From Bog-473 sp963828505 (GTDB lineage: Bacteria > Actinomycetota > Acidimicrobiia > Acidimicrobiales > RAAP-2), in assembly GCA_963828505.1 (NCBI GenBank), contig CAWHFM010000013.1, forward strand, positions 124,001 to 188,000: a stretch of 64,000 bases of DNA. Direction: 5' to 3'. Below, in pieces: positions 33,827 to 42,377 of the stretch. The notes under the pieces are model-generated. The model worked only from the letters and a program-made list of their open reading frames with translations, ran no database searches and was not told the origin of the DNA. The translations under genes were made by a program, and so were the position numbers. Every line of letters begins with the position of its first letter. Position 1 is the first letter of the stretch.

Positions 33827-35629
33827 ATGGTGCCCACGAAGAACGCGAAACTCCTGGCTTGGGTCGACGAGGTCGCCGCACTGACCACGCCGGACCGCAT
33901 CCACTGGTGCGACGGATCCGCCGACGAGTACGACCGGCTCTCCCAGGAGCTGGTCGACGCCGGGACCTTCACCCGCCTCTCGGACGCCAAGCGGCCCAAC
34001 AGCTACTGGGCCCATTCGGACCCCGGCGACGTGGCCCGGGTCGAGGACCGCACCTTCATCTGCTCGGAGGCGGAGATCGACGCCGGTCCCACCAACAACT
34101 GGCGCGACCCCTCCGAGATGCGCCAATTCCTCGACGGCCTCTTCCAGGGCTGCATGCGCGGACGCACCCTCTTCGTCGTCCCGTTCTCCATGGGACCGCT
34201 CGGCTCGGACATCGCCCACATCGGCGTGCAGCTGACCGACTCGGCCTACGTGGCCGTGTCGATGAGGATCATGACCCGCATGGGCACGGGCGCCCTCGAG
34301 GTCCTCGGCGACGACGGCGACTTCGTGCCATGCCTCCACTCGGTCGGCGCACCCCTCGAGCCCGGTCAGCAGGACGTCCCGTGGCCCTGCGACGCCGAGA
34401 ACAAGTACATCGTGCACTTCCCCGAGACCCGCGAGATCGTCTCGTACGGCTCGGGCTACGGGGGCAACGCCCTGCTCGGCAAGAAGTGCTTCGCCCTGCG
34501 CATCGCCTCGGTGATGGCCCGCGACGCGGGCTGGATGGCCGAGCACATGCTGATCCTCAAGCTCACGTCGCCCGAGGGCGAGACGCGCTACGTCACCGGC
34601 GCGTTCCCCTCGGCGTGCGGGAAGACCAACCTGGCCATGCTCATCCCCTCCATCGAAGGGTGGAAGGTCGAGACGGTCGGCGACGACATCTGCTGGATGA
34701 AATTCGGTCCCGACGGCCAGCTCTACGCCATCAACCCCGAAGCCGGCTTCTTCGGCGTCGCCCCCGGCACGAACACGCACACCAACCCCAACGCCATGCT
34801 GACGCTGGACGGCAACTGCATCTTCACCAACACCGCGCTCACCGACGACGGCGACGTCTGGTGGGAGGGCATGACGGACGAGAAGCCCGAGCACCTGGTC
34901 GACTGGAAGGGTAACGACTGGACGCCCGCATCGGGAACGCCGGCCGCGCATCCCAACGCCCGGTTCACCACGCCGGCCAGCCAGGACCCGGCCATCGCGC
35001 CCGAGTGGGAGGACCCGAAGGGCGTCCCCATCAGTGCCATCCTCTTCGGCGGCCGCCGGGCCTCGGTCGTGCCGCTGGTCTTCCAGTCCAACGACTGGGA
35101 GCACGGCGTGTTCCTCGGTTCGATCATGGCCTCCGAGACGACGGCCGCCGCGGCCGGCGCGGTCGGCCACCTGCGCCGGGACCCGTTCGCCATGTTGCCG
35201 TTCTGCGGCTACAACATGGCCGACTACTTCGCGCACTGGCTGCAGATCGGCTCGGAAGCGCCCAACCGCGACGCCCTGCCGAAGATCTTCTACGTCAACT
35301 GGTTCCGCAAGGACGAGGACGGGAAGTTCCTCTGGCCCGGTTACGGCGAGAACTCCCGCGTCCTGGAGTGGATCTTCGACCGGGTGACCGGGACGGGGGA
35401 CGACGGCGCCGAGGACACCGCCATCGGTGCCATCCCCGCCCCGGGCGCCATCGACATCGAGGGGCTCGACGTGTCCAAGGAGGACATGGACGAGCTCCTG
35501 CGCGTCGACGAAGAGGGATGGCGGGCCGAGGTGCCGCTCATCCGCGAGTACTACGCCAAGTTCGGCGACCGCCTTCCGCCGGAGCTGGCCAGCCAGGTCG
35601 ACGCCCTGGAGAAGCGCCTGGCGAACTGA
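33827..35629 (+). CDS. pckG: phosphoenolpyruvate carboxykinase (GTP)
   Basis: Converts oxaloacetate and GTP to phosphoenolpyruvate, GDP and CO2 for gluconeogenesis. ATG 33827 follows GAAGGAG and gives 600 residues, the family norm. Substrate-binding RPNSYWAHSDPGDVARVEDR, the P-loop/kinase-1a motif FPSACGKTN (about 260-267, reactive Cys264) and ETVGDDICWM are visible. The last 79 bases overlap the longest frame of the convergent MFS gene. It is the GTP-dependent enzyme common in actinobacteria. Confidence 0.96.
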   Translation: MVPTKNAKLLAWVDEVAALTTPDRIHWCDGSADEYDRLSQELVDAGTFTRLSDAKRPNSYWAHSDPGDVARVEDRTFICSEAEIDAGPTNNWRDPSEMRQFLDGLFQGCMRGRTLFVVPFSMGPLGSDIAHIGVQLTDSAYVAVSMRIMTRMGTGALEVLGDDGDFVPCLHSVGAPLEPGQQDVPWPCDAENKYIVHFPETREIVSYGSGYGGNALLGKKCFALRIASVMARDAGWMAEHMLILKLTSPEGETRYVTGAFPSACGKTNLAMLIPSIEGWKVETVGDDICWMKFGPDGQLYAINPEAGFFGVAPGTNTHTNPNAMLTLDGNCIFTNTALTDDGDVWWEGMTDEKPEHLVDWKGNDWTPASGTPAAHPNARFTTPASQDPAIAPEWEDPKGVPISAILFGGRRASVVPLVFQSNDWEHGVFLGSIMASETTAAAAGAVGHLRRDPFAMLPFCGYNMADYFAHWLQIGSEAPNRDALPKIFYVNWFRKDEDGKFLWPGYGENSRVLEWIFDRVTGTGDDGAEDTAIGAIPAPGAIDIEGLDVSKEDMDELLRVDEEGWRAEVPLIREYYAKFGDRLPPELASQVDALEKRLAN

Positions 35630-36999
35630 CGCCAGCGCTCAGCCGGACTCGGGCTCGCGGAAGTCGCGCTGGACGATCCGGGGGCGCGCGACGCGCGACG
35701 GCCGGTGGCGTAGGAGAGCCCGCCCAGCGCAGCCAGCACCGCCATGGTCGCGTCCCCCTGCGGGAGCGTGAAGGACACGATCACCGGGATCAGGGACCCC
35801 AGCACCCACACGAGCTGCTGGCGCATGCCGAATCGGGCGAAGGCGCGCCCTTGGGCCGACAGCGGGATCATGCGCTGGGTCAGGGCGTCGAACGACGGCT
35901 GGGCCACGGCTCCGGCCACCCCGACCATGAAGGCCAGCACCACCTGCGCGAACAGCGTGCCCCAGACGGCCACCCCGAGAGCCGCGGCGGCGATGAGCCA
36001 GAGCGAACACAGCAGGAGTTGCTGCTCGCTCATCCGTTTGCGCAATCGGCCTACCAGCACCAGGCCCACAATGGCCCCGGCGCCGCTGCCGGCGAGCACC
36101 AGCCCGTACCAGTAGAGCCCCACCCCGTGCATCCGCCGCAGTCCGAAGGCGAGCATGAAGATCATGAACCCCTGCAGGCCCCGGATGATCGACATGGCGG
36201 TGAGGCCGAGCATGACCTCGGGATGGGCCATCGGCTGCAGCGCCATCAGGTCGCGCTCGCGGAGAAGCGCTTCCCCGGGCTCTCCGTACTCCTTGACCCG
36301 CGCTGAATCGTCGGACCACAGCCGCTCCGCGTCGCGCCCGCGGATCACCGGCAGTCGGGCGCCGGCGACGGCGGCGGCGATGAACACGAACATGGCGAAG
36401 AACAGCACCGCCTGGGAGCTGCCGAGCTTGTAGAGGATGACGGCGGGCACGGACACGACGAAGCCGCTGACGGTGCCGAGGAGGGTGAGCCGGGCGTTCA
36501 AGGTGGCGTAGCCCGCCTGTTCCTGGCCCTCGGCGGCGTCGGGCGCATGGGCCTGGAGAGCAGCCATCTCGGGCACGAGAGCGCCCTTGGTGACGAGGTA
36601 CAGCTTGGAGCAGACGAGGACGAGAAAGGCGAGGGGGAAGAGAAGAAGGCTGTGGATGTGCAGGGCCATCAGCGGGCACAAGACGGCACGACCGACCCCC
36701 GACGCCACGACCATGAGGCGGCGGGCGCCCCGGCCACGGTCGATCAGGGGCCCGAGGACCGGGGAGACGATGGCGAACGGCGCCAGCGTGAAGAGGAGGT
36801 AGAGGAGGACCTTGTGGTCGGCGGCGTCCGGGGAGATGGAGAAGAACAGCGAGCCCGCCAGCGAGATCGTGACCAGCGTGTCGCCCCCGAGCATCGCCGA
36901 TTGCACGAGGGAGAGCCGGCCGACCGGGTGCGACTGGTCGAACAGGTCCTTGCGGGCCTGCCGCGCCATCTCCTTGAATTGCTCGACCTTGGGCGGCAT
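35551..36999 (-). CDS. MFS-type transporter
   Basis: A 12-helix major-facilitator-like permease of about 480 residues starting at ATG 36999 (MPPKVEQFKEMARQARKDLF). Helices and loops include LGPLIDRGRGARRLMVVASG (the family's cytoplasmic loop) and LYWYGLVLAGSGAGAIVGLV. Substrate unknown. The C-terminus is odd: after GGLSYATG the frame continues with a biased tail overlapping pckG by 79 bases. A one-base shift near 35705 would instead give RPSRVARPRIVQRDFREPES and stop at 35639, just outside pckG. A frame error or real frameshift is possible. Confidence 0.8.
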   Translation of the reverse strand: MPPKVEQFKEMARQARKDLFDQSHPVGRLSLVQSAMLGGDTLVTISLAGSLFFSISPDAADHKVLLYLLFTLAPFAIVSPVLGPLIDRGRGARRLMVVASGVGRAVLCPLMALHIHSLLLFPLAFLVLVCSKLYLVTKGALVPEMAALQAHAPDAAEGQEQAGYATLNARLTLLGTVSGFVVSVPAVILYKLGSSQAVLFFAMFVFIAAAVAGARLPVIRGRDAERLWSDDSARVKEYGEPGEALLRERDLMALQPMAHPEVMLGLTAMSIIRGLQGFMIFMLAFGLRRMHGVGLYWYGLVLAGSGAGAIVGLVLVGRLRKRMSEQQLLLCSLWLIAAAALGVAVWGTLFAQVVLAFMVGVAGAVAQPSFDALTQRMIPLSAQGRAFARFGMRQQLVWVLGSLIPVIVSFTLPQGDATMAVLAALGGLSYATGRRASRAPGSSSATSASPSPAERWRQFARRFSRASTWLASSGGRRSPNLA

Positions 37000-37457
37000 C
37001 GCCACCGTCCCAATGTACGGTCTGCCGCGACCGTTCACGCGTACGTCCTGATTCAGACCGAGGGGGAAGATCCACGCACGTGTGCGCCGAAGCAACGTCC
37101 ATGAACGGCCTCGGCCGCATGGTGGTGCGCGACCTTCAGGAGATTGAGGCGATCACCCGGACGATCACCTGTCCCGTCGTCAGGATCTGAGCCGATTCGT
37201 CCGCGTCGCCGCCGCCGTCGGGTGAGTTGGGTTACGTCTGTCCCAGGAATGAGCCATTGGTGTCCGCAACGCTCCGCCCGGCACGTCACGACCTCCAGGT
37301 GTTCGGTGGCAGCCGTCACCGCGGTCCACGCGGAAGGGCTCGGGAATGCCGTGCCTGTGCCCCCTTGGGATCGCCATCGCCATCCTCACCCTCCTCCCAC
37401 GTCGACGGGGCGCCCGGGGGACGTCGGTGGCGGTAGTTGCGACGGTGCGGAGCTAAC
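37000..37457. other. 458-bp gap without a supported gene
   Basis: This stretch lies between the MFS start and the GNAT stop, both minus-strand genes. Short frames occur on both strands, the longest an 88-codon minus frame at 37053-37319, but they have no recognisable domain and a mixed codon pattern. It should contain the MFS promoter. I see no repeats, tRNA or obvious terminator. It marks the left border of the accessory region that continues to about 45.7 kb. Confidence 0.5.
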
Positions 37458-37964
37458 TCAGAGGACCTTCGTGTAACGGACGTCCTCGACCCCGGCTGAC
37501 GCCAAGACCGACTTGCGCTGCCCCGTGCCGATCCAACCGAGTCGCTCATACCAACGTCGAGCACGTTCGTTGCCCTCGAGCACCCAGAGCGACGCCCGCT
37601 CGTAGCCGGTTCGAACGAGATACGAGACTGCACTGTCGTAGAGCGATCGCCCGACACCGTGACCCCACTTCTGCGGATCCACGTACAGCCTCGTGATGTG
37701 CCCGAAATCGGGGTCGTCGGGATCGCCACATGCGACGATGACCCCCGCCGGGAGGCCGCCGTCCACATCTGCGGCAAAACCACGGGCGTCCGGAGAGTGG
37801 ATGCCGGTCAGCCGCTGCTGCCAATCCAGGGTCATCCGACGGAGGTCTGGTTTTGGTGCGTCGGGTGGAAAGATGGAGGCGTACGCAAAGAGGGCTGTGC
37901 GGCGCTGAAGTGCCGCCAGCACCGCTGCTTCGCCAGCAGTGGCTGGGCGTATCCGGATCTCCAT
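37458..37964 (-). CDS. GNAT-family N-acetyltransferase
   Basis: A 168-residue acetyltransferase starting at ATG 37964 (MEIRIRPATAGEAAVLAALQ). The acetyl-CoA-binding motif A is VDPQKWGHGVGRSLYDSAVS (pattern Q/RxxGxG/A), preceded by the beta-strand ITRLYV and followed by ASLWVLEGNERARRWYERLG. Substrate unknown. The neighbouring genes are a TlyA-like rRNA methylase (divergent) and small methyltransferases, a mix that can include resistance or modification functions, but no specific role can be inferred. Confidence 0.87.
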   Translation of the reverse strand: MEIRIRPATAGEAAVLAALQRRTALFAYASIFPPDAPKPDLRRMTLDWQQRLTGIHSPDARGFAADVDGGLPAGVIVACGDPDDPDFGHITRLYVDPQKWGHGVGRSLYDSAVSYLVRTGYERASLWVLEGNERARRWYERLGWIGTGQRKSVLASAGVEDVRYTKVL

Positions 37965-38241
37965 CGTGACATTTTGACCGGGATCTACCGGCGCCTGTCC
38001 GGTGACAGGGGGGTCGATCCGGACCATGGAAGACGGAGTGCCCGTCATGGCGCCCCGGGACTACCGCACGCGTCGGCTGACGCGGGAGCGAATCCCGGGT
38101 CGACGAACGGCGTTGCTCTGTCCGAACCGCAGATGTGAGACTTGCTCTCGTGACATTCCGTTAGGTGTGAGTCGATAGCTGTGCCCGTGGACCTCCGCCA
38201 CGGCTCGGTCCCTGTCCGGTCCGAGCCCAGGAGGTCCCAAA

Positions 38242-38970
38242 GTGGCACCCCGTCATCGGGCGCGCTTCGTCGCGCTCACCCATCTGCTGGCGCACCACCA
38301 CGTCGAGGTCGACTCGGACGTCATTTCGAGTGGGCGCGTTCTCGTCAATGGGCGAGTTCTCACAAATCCTGCGGCCCGCGTGCGGGCCGATTCCGCTCTG
38401 CGCATCCTGTCCGAGCGGCGCCAGCGCGGCGACCTGAAGCTCTCCGCGGCGTTGGAGCAGCTGGCCGTCCCAATGGCCGCACGAGTGGCCCTCGATGTCG
38501 GCGCGAGCGCCGGCGGGTTCACCACGGCACTCCTGACCTCCGGCGCCCGGCGCGTCTACGCCCTCGACGCGGGCGTGGGCCAGTTGGTGGGCAGGCTCCG
38601 TAGTGACCCCAGGGTCGTGAACCTCGAAGGTGTCAATCTCGGAGTACTGAGCACTGAGGCCGTTCCCGAGACAGTCGATGTCATCACCATGGACCTGAGC
38701 TATCTGGCCCTGGCGGACGCCGTTCCTCAGCTCGAGGCCGTGGACATCGATCCTGATGCGGATCTCCTGGCACTCGTCAAACCGACGTTCGAGCTCCACC
38801 GGGCCACGCTCGCGTCGTCACCGGCCGATGTCACGGAAGCGGTGGATGGAGCGGTCCGAGCCATCGGCGCGAGCCGTTGGGAAGTCCAAGAGCTCTGTCG
38901 GGCGCCGAGAACCGGTCGGAAGGGAGCGCCGGAGGTGTTCATCCACGCTCGTCGCCGTGCCGGGTATTGA
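38242..38970 (+). CDS. TlyA-like rRNA 2'-O-methyltransferase (S4 plus FtsJ-type domains)
   Basis: A 242-residue protein. An S4-like N-terminal region (HVEVDSDVISSGRVLVNGRV) precedes an FtsJ/RrmJ-type fold: motif I VALDVGASAGGFTTALLTSG, MDLSYLAL and LVKPTFELH. Lys66, Asp151 and Lys180 match the K-D-K part of the catalytic tetrad. TlyA methylates C1409/C1920 in rRNA and determines capreomycin sensitivity. This copy lacks the usual recN/nadK neighbours and its S4 domain is divergent, so it may be a paralogue. AGGAGG precedes GTG 38242. A 28-bp perfect palindrome follows two bases after the stop. Confidence 0.75.
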   Translation: MAPRHRARFVALTHLLAHHHVEVDSDVISSGRVLVNGRVLTNPAARVRADSALRILSERRQRGDLKLSAALEQLAVPMAARVALDVGASAGGFTTALLTSGARRVYALDAGVGQLVGRLRSDPRVVNLEGVNLGVLSTEAVPETVDVITMDLSYLALADAVPQLEAVDIDPDADLLALVKPTFELHRATLASSPADVTEAVDGAVRAIGASRWEVQELCRAPRTGRKGAPEVFIHARRRAGY

Positions 38971-38972
38971 CC

Positions 38973-39000
38973 ACGTCAGCGCGGACGTCCGCGCTGACGT
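38973..39000. terminator. 28-bp perfect palindrome after the TlyA-like gene
   Basis: ACGTCAGCGCGGAC (38973-38986) is followed immediately by its exact reverse complement to 39000, with no loop. Variant half-copies (GCTGACGTCCACGCTGACGT and similar) continue to about 39020. It can form a strong hairpin two bases after the stop codon, so termination is the simplest reading, but there is no T-run. A protein-binding dyad is the alternative. Confidence 0.5.
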
Positions 39001-39110
39001 CCACGCTGACGTCCAGGCGGACGGGGACGGTCCGCGCCGAGGACTTGCAGTAGGACGATCATTCTCGTAGGAGTGCAAACTCCCATGACCCGACGTGACG
39101 GCCGAAGTGC

Positions 39111-39794
39111 TCACTCTCGGGCATTCCCGGAACCGTTGGCCGGCTCAAGCGTTGCCAGTATCCAGGTCCCTTCGGGATCCAAAGTTCGCTCCATGCGAAG
39201 TCCGACGCGTGCCATCTCGGCCCGGAGTGTCTCGTCATCGAGGATGGCCGCGCTGAAATGGTGGGCCCAAGCCCGATCGGCGTGTCGATACTCGACTGAG
39301 GCAGAGAACTGCCCTCTATTGCGCTCGAACGACGCGGTCCGGACCGCAACGCCTCCCCGCTCCACCCAATCACCGGGTTCCCATCCGTGGAGGTCGGGCT
39401 GATAGCGCTGGAGGACCACGACCCCGTCCTGTGAGACGTGCCTGCGACAGGTCGCGAGGTACTTCGACCGGATGGTTTGGTCGGGACTGTTGATGAGGTT
39501 GCTGGCTAACAGGACAACCGGATACGACGTCTTGAGGACCAGGGTCTCGATGTCGCTCAAGACTGTCTGAGCCGCTTCGGGAACGTGGCTCAGCATCTCC
39601 GGATCGTTGTCCACCCCCGTGACCGGATGTCCCAGCTCCAGCAGGCCCCTGGTCATCCGCCCCGTCCCGCAGCCGAGTTCGAGGATGGACGCACCATCGG
39701 CTATGGCTCCGTGAACGACCTGGCTCTCCCCGAGATCAGCCAGGTGCACGTAGAGCTCAGCCTGTGATCCTTCGAAGCCCTCCGGGCGTTTCAT
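39111..39794 (-). CDS. class I SAM-dependent methyltransferase
   Basis: A 227-residue methyltransferase starting at ATG 39794 (MKRPEGFEGSQAELYVHLAD). SAM-binding motif I is SILELGCGTGRMTRGLLELG, with motif II VTGVDNDPEM; VVLLASNLINSPDQTIRSKY follows. The C-terminal half (GDWVERGGVAVRTASFERNR and so on) is typical of Methyltransf_25-type small-molecule enzymes. Substrate unknown. It neighbours a second unrelated methyltransferase downstream of which lies the recombinase module. Confidence 0.85.
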   Translation of the reverse strand: MKRPEGFEGSQAELYVHLADLGESQVVHGAIADGASILELGCGTGRMTRGLLELGHPVTGVDNDPEMLSHVPEAAQTVLSDIETLVLKTSYPVVLLASNLINSPDQTIRSKYLATCRRHVSQDGVVVLQRYQPDLHGWEPGDWVERGGVAVRTASFERNRGQFSASVEYRHADRAWAHHFSAAILDDETLRAEMARVGLRMERTLDPEGTWILATLEPANGSGNARE

Positions 39795-39905
39795 CGCTTC
39801 GATCTTCGCTCGAGACGAGCGCGTCGAGCGCAGTCGTAGCGGCGTGTCCGCTGGGTGCACCCCCTCGTACCGGCGATGCACTGAGACACTTCGCCTTCGG
39901 TCCCT

Positions 39906-40520
39906 TCACCGAGGCGCCGCCCGGAGAATGTCGGCTCGCCACGCTTCGGCGGTAGCGGTGCCGAGGCCGGGGTTGATGTCGAAGCGGTCGGGAGTGAGCG
40001 AGTCGATGCGCCAGTCAGAGCCGAACGCCGCGCGCAGTTCTGCTTCGGTGACGCGGCGGGGACCCCAGTCACCGGGCTGACGGTCGCTGAAGCACATGAG
40101 GTGAAGGTGACCACCTGGACGGAGAACGGCGTGGATGGCGGCGACGTACCGGATACGGGTTGCGTCGTCGAAGACGTGGAACAGCCCGCTGTCGAGGATC
40201 GTGTCGAAGGACTCGCCGAGTGTCTCGAGGCGGAGCGCGTCGAGCACCCCGAAGACGGTCTCGACCCCGCGCTCAGCGGCCTTGCGCCGGGCGATCTCGA
40301 TGGCGCGCGCGGAGACGTCGATCCCGAGCGCGTCGGCACCGCGACGCGCCGCGAGGATCGTGTGCTCACCGGTCCCGCAGCCCGCGTCCAGCAGGGCGCC
40401 GGTCAGCGCACCGGCGTCGGCGAGGCGGAGAAAAGCGGGCTGTGGGCGGCCGATGTCCCATGGCGGCGACGAGCTTGTGTAGGAGTCGTCCCAGTCGTGG
40501 GCTGGGCCGGTTGCGGTCAT
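39906..40520 (-). CDS. SAM-dependent methyltransferase (thiopurine-methylase-like)
   Basis: A 204-residue protein. DWDDSYTSSSPPWDIGRPQP at the N-terminus, with the PWDIGRPQP motif, is typical of the TPMT-like/Methyltransf_25 group. Motif I is LLDAGCGTGEHTILAARRGA, motif II LGIDVSARAIEIARRKA, and DTILDSGLFHVFDDATRIRY follows. Such enzymes often methylate small thiols or halides. It starts at ATG 40520 and is not obviously in an operon with the 39111-39794 gene. Confidence 0.87.
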   Translation of the reverse strand: MTATGPAHDWDDSYTSSSPPWDIGRPQPAFLRLADAGALTGALLDAGCGTGEHTILAARRGADALGIDVSARAIEIARRKAAERGVETVFGVLDALRLETLGESFDTILDSGLFHVFDDATRIRYVAAIHAVLRPGGHLHLMCFSDRQPGDWGPRRVTEAELRAAFGSDWRIDSLTPDRFDINPGLGTATAEAWRADILRAAPR

Positions 40521-40700
40521 GGGAGCATTCTCCCCGACTTGGCCTGCAGGCGGGCGCGCATCGGTCCGATGATCGCGGCGAACCGGCAGAATGCTTACCG
40601 GTCGCCCTGTCGCCCAGTCGCCCTGTCACCATCGACCCTCCGGGTGGAGACGCCCGGGAACGATCCGTCCAAAGCGCACAGGTTCGGGCGAACGTATGCA

Positions 40701-40714
40701 AGGTCGCACCTAAC
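40701..40714 (+). repeat. left copy of the 14-bp direct repeat
   Basis: AGGTCGCACCTAAC lies three bases beyond the stop of the zinc-ribbon recombinase gene. The right copy is at 43462-43475. Each copy contains an imperfect dyad AGGT-N3-ACCT. A possible attachment core for the recombinase encoded between them. Confidence 0.5.
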
Positions 40715-40716
40715 GT

Positions 40717-42072
40717 TCACACGTTCGACAACAGTCGAACGTCCTGCACTTGGTCAGCGGCATAGGGAAGGATCCCGGCCGGGGCCATGCCGACCGCTTC
40801 GGCCACCACCTTGGGATCGAGCTTGGCGACCAGGTCCACCAGACGGGTGGCCCGCAGGGGCCGAGACGTTATGTCCGAGGGAGCGAATACTCGCCACAAG
40901 TACTGGTCCGATGCCGGGGTCGTGCGGGTCCGGGTGATGTGGGTAACGATCACGTGCGGGTTCTGCGTGCTGAGCTGCTCGCGGTGATCGAGGCAGCGCT
41001 GCAGCGCGGTCCATGTAGCCGGATCGAGGGGGACGCGATGGCGACGACGACCGAGCCTGACCGTGCGCCCGGTGAAGTTGATGTCGGACACCCTCAGCTC
41101 GCGTAGCTCTGTCGATGAGGCGGCGTGCAGCAGCGCCAGCAAGCCGACGAGGCACTCGTGGGGATGGGCGTCGGGGTCGGAGGTCCAGCGGAGGAACAGC
41201 CGACGCTGTTCGGCGACGCTGAGGATCACCGAACGCGGAGCTCGGTGGCGATTGGCAGAGACGCCCTTGGTGGGGTCGACCAGCACGACGCGGTTGGCTT
41301 TGGCCCAGCGGAAGAAGGGCCTCAGTGTGCTCAGGCGCCGGGCCCGGCTGAGAGGCCGTTGGGCCAGGAACGCCTCGATGTCGCCCGTTTCGGTGCTGGC
41401 CCAGTCGCTCTTGGCGCGGTCGTCGATCATCAGGCGGGCCAGGTCGCGAACGATGGCGAGGTCTTCGATGATGGTGAGGTCGCTGCGGGGTCGAGTCCCG
41501 GCCCGTCGGGCGCGCTGCTGACCGGCTACCTGGGCGTCGGCGAAGCGGCCAAGTGCAGGCCGAAGCGGTTCGGGGGTCTCATCGATCCGCCGCCGCCGCC
41601 GGCCGGCCCACCGTTGGGCGTCGTGGTCGAGTGGGAAGGCCAAGCCGGCATCGACGAAGAAGCCCTCCAGCGTGCGGGCCAGCGCGGCCGCGGAGGGACC
41701 GTGTTGGCGGGTGCGGTCCAGGAGAGCCTGAGGGTTGGTCGGTCCCGGCTCGGCGAGCATGCGGCCGAGACGGCCGATCATCAGCGACGTTCGGCCAACG
41801 CAGTTGCGCGCCGCCGCGTAGTCGACGAAGTCGGAGAACCACACTGGCGGGTCCTCCAGCCGGGCCACGATCCGTTCCGCTTGACGAAGGAGCCGTTCAG
41901 GGTCTTTCTGCCAGCACAACTCACACAGGCCCCGTCCCACAATGACAAGCCGCCGCCCACATCCGCCACAGGGGCGGTCGGGCTCCGCCTTGCGGTGACA
42001 TCGGCTGCATCGAACCCGATCGAGGGGACGGACCGGTGCACCGCAGTCCACACACGCCGCCCGAGGGCTCAC
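40717..42072 (-). CDS. zinc-ribbon tyrosine-recombinase-like protein with degenerate active site
   Basis: A 451-residue protein. Four CxxC pairs (C7/C10, C22/C25, C35/C38, C50/C53) form two N-terminal zinc ribbons. The middle (about 200-270) resembles a SAM-like core-binding domain with RARRLSTLRPFFRWAKANRV. The C-terminal region follows the tyrosine-recombinase fold (LLALLHAASSTELRELRVSD, then LRATRLVDLVAKLDPKVVAE). The first catalytic Arg position holds Ser (about 320) and the usual second His is missing; Arg407 and Tyr437 remain. It may be a DNA-binding or accessory subunit. GTG 42072 overlaps the HTH gene stop by four bases. Confidence 0.7.
   Translation of the reverse strand: MSPRAACVDCGAPVRPLDRVRCSRCHRKAEPDRPCGGCGRRLVIVGRGLCELCWQKDPERLLRQAERIVARLEDPPVWFSDFVDYAAARNCVGRTSLMIGRLGRMLAEPGPTNPQALLDRTRQHGPSAAALARTLEGFFVDAGLAFPLDHDAQRWAGRRRRRIDETPEPLRPALGRFADAQVAGQQRARRAGTRPRSDLTIIEDLAIVRDLARLMIDDRAKSDWASTETGDIEAFLAQRPLSRARRLSTLRPFFRWAKANRVVLVDPTKGVSANRHRAPRSVILSVAEQRRLFLRWTSDPDAHPHECLVGLLALLHAASSTELRELRVSDINFTGRTVRLGRRRHRVPLDPATWTALQRCLDHREQLSTQNPHVIVTHITRTRTTPASDQYLWRVFAPSDITSRPLRATRLVDLVAKLDPKVVAEAVGMAPAGILPYAADQVQDVRLLSNV
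40721..40742 (-). repeat. 9-bp-stem hairpin at the 3' end of the recombinase operon
   Basis: ACGTTCGAC-AACA-GTCGAACGT forms a perfect 9-bp stem with a 4-base loop. It begins two bases upstream of the stop codon region of the last gene and overlaps its final codons. It could terminate the operon transcript or be a recombinase-binding dyad; no T-run follows. Confidence 0.5.
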
Positions 42073-42377
42073 CGCGGGGGCATGGATCGCCCGCGTGCCA
42101 CTTTCGGCGGCTGGCGAGAAGATCTCGCAGGCTTGGCCCTCGGGGTGACGGGGGTGATATCAACGTCGAGGAGGTCGTTGGGACTGCACTCAAGCGCGGT
42201 GCACAGCGCGGCGAGCGTCGCCAGCTTCACTTGCGACGGCGTCTTGGTGAACAACGCGGACACCGATACAGAAGACAGCTCCAGCCCCGCCCGCTCGGCC
42301 AGCAGCCGCCGCAACTGAGCGCCGGTCCACACCTCGTGCTGGGCGGCCGTCATCCGCAGCTTCCACCTAATGTCCAT
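42069..42377 (-). CDS. small XRE/Cro-type HTH protein
   Basis: A 102-residue protein. ATG 42377 is preceded by GAGGAGGG and overlaps the recombinase gene by 11 bases; the stop overlaps the next gene by four. The HTH region is GAQLRRLLAERAGLELSSVS, then VSALFTKTPSQVKLATLAAL and ALECSPNDLLDVD, the pattern of Cro/C1-type regulators. A basic C-terminal tail follows. It is the likely ligand of the paired GGTRTCACC-type operators at the operon promoter and may act as repressor or directionality factor. Confidence 0.75.
   Translation of the reverse strand: MDIRWKLRMTAAQHEVWTGAQLRRLLAERAGLELSSVSVSALFTKTPSQVKLATLAALCTALECSPNDLLDVDITPVTPRAKPARSSRQPPKVARGRSMPPR

Noticed and set aside
37053..37319. 88-codon minus-strand frame with CRAERCGHQW segment
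   Set aside because: Partly overlaps the region upstream of the MFS start, has no recognisable domain and mixed codon use; not reported as a gene.
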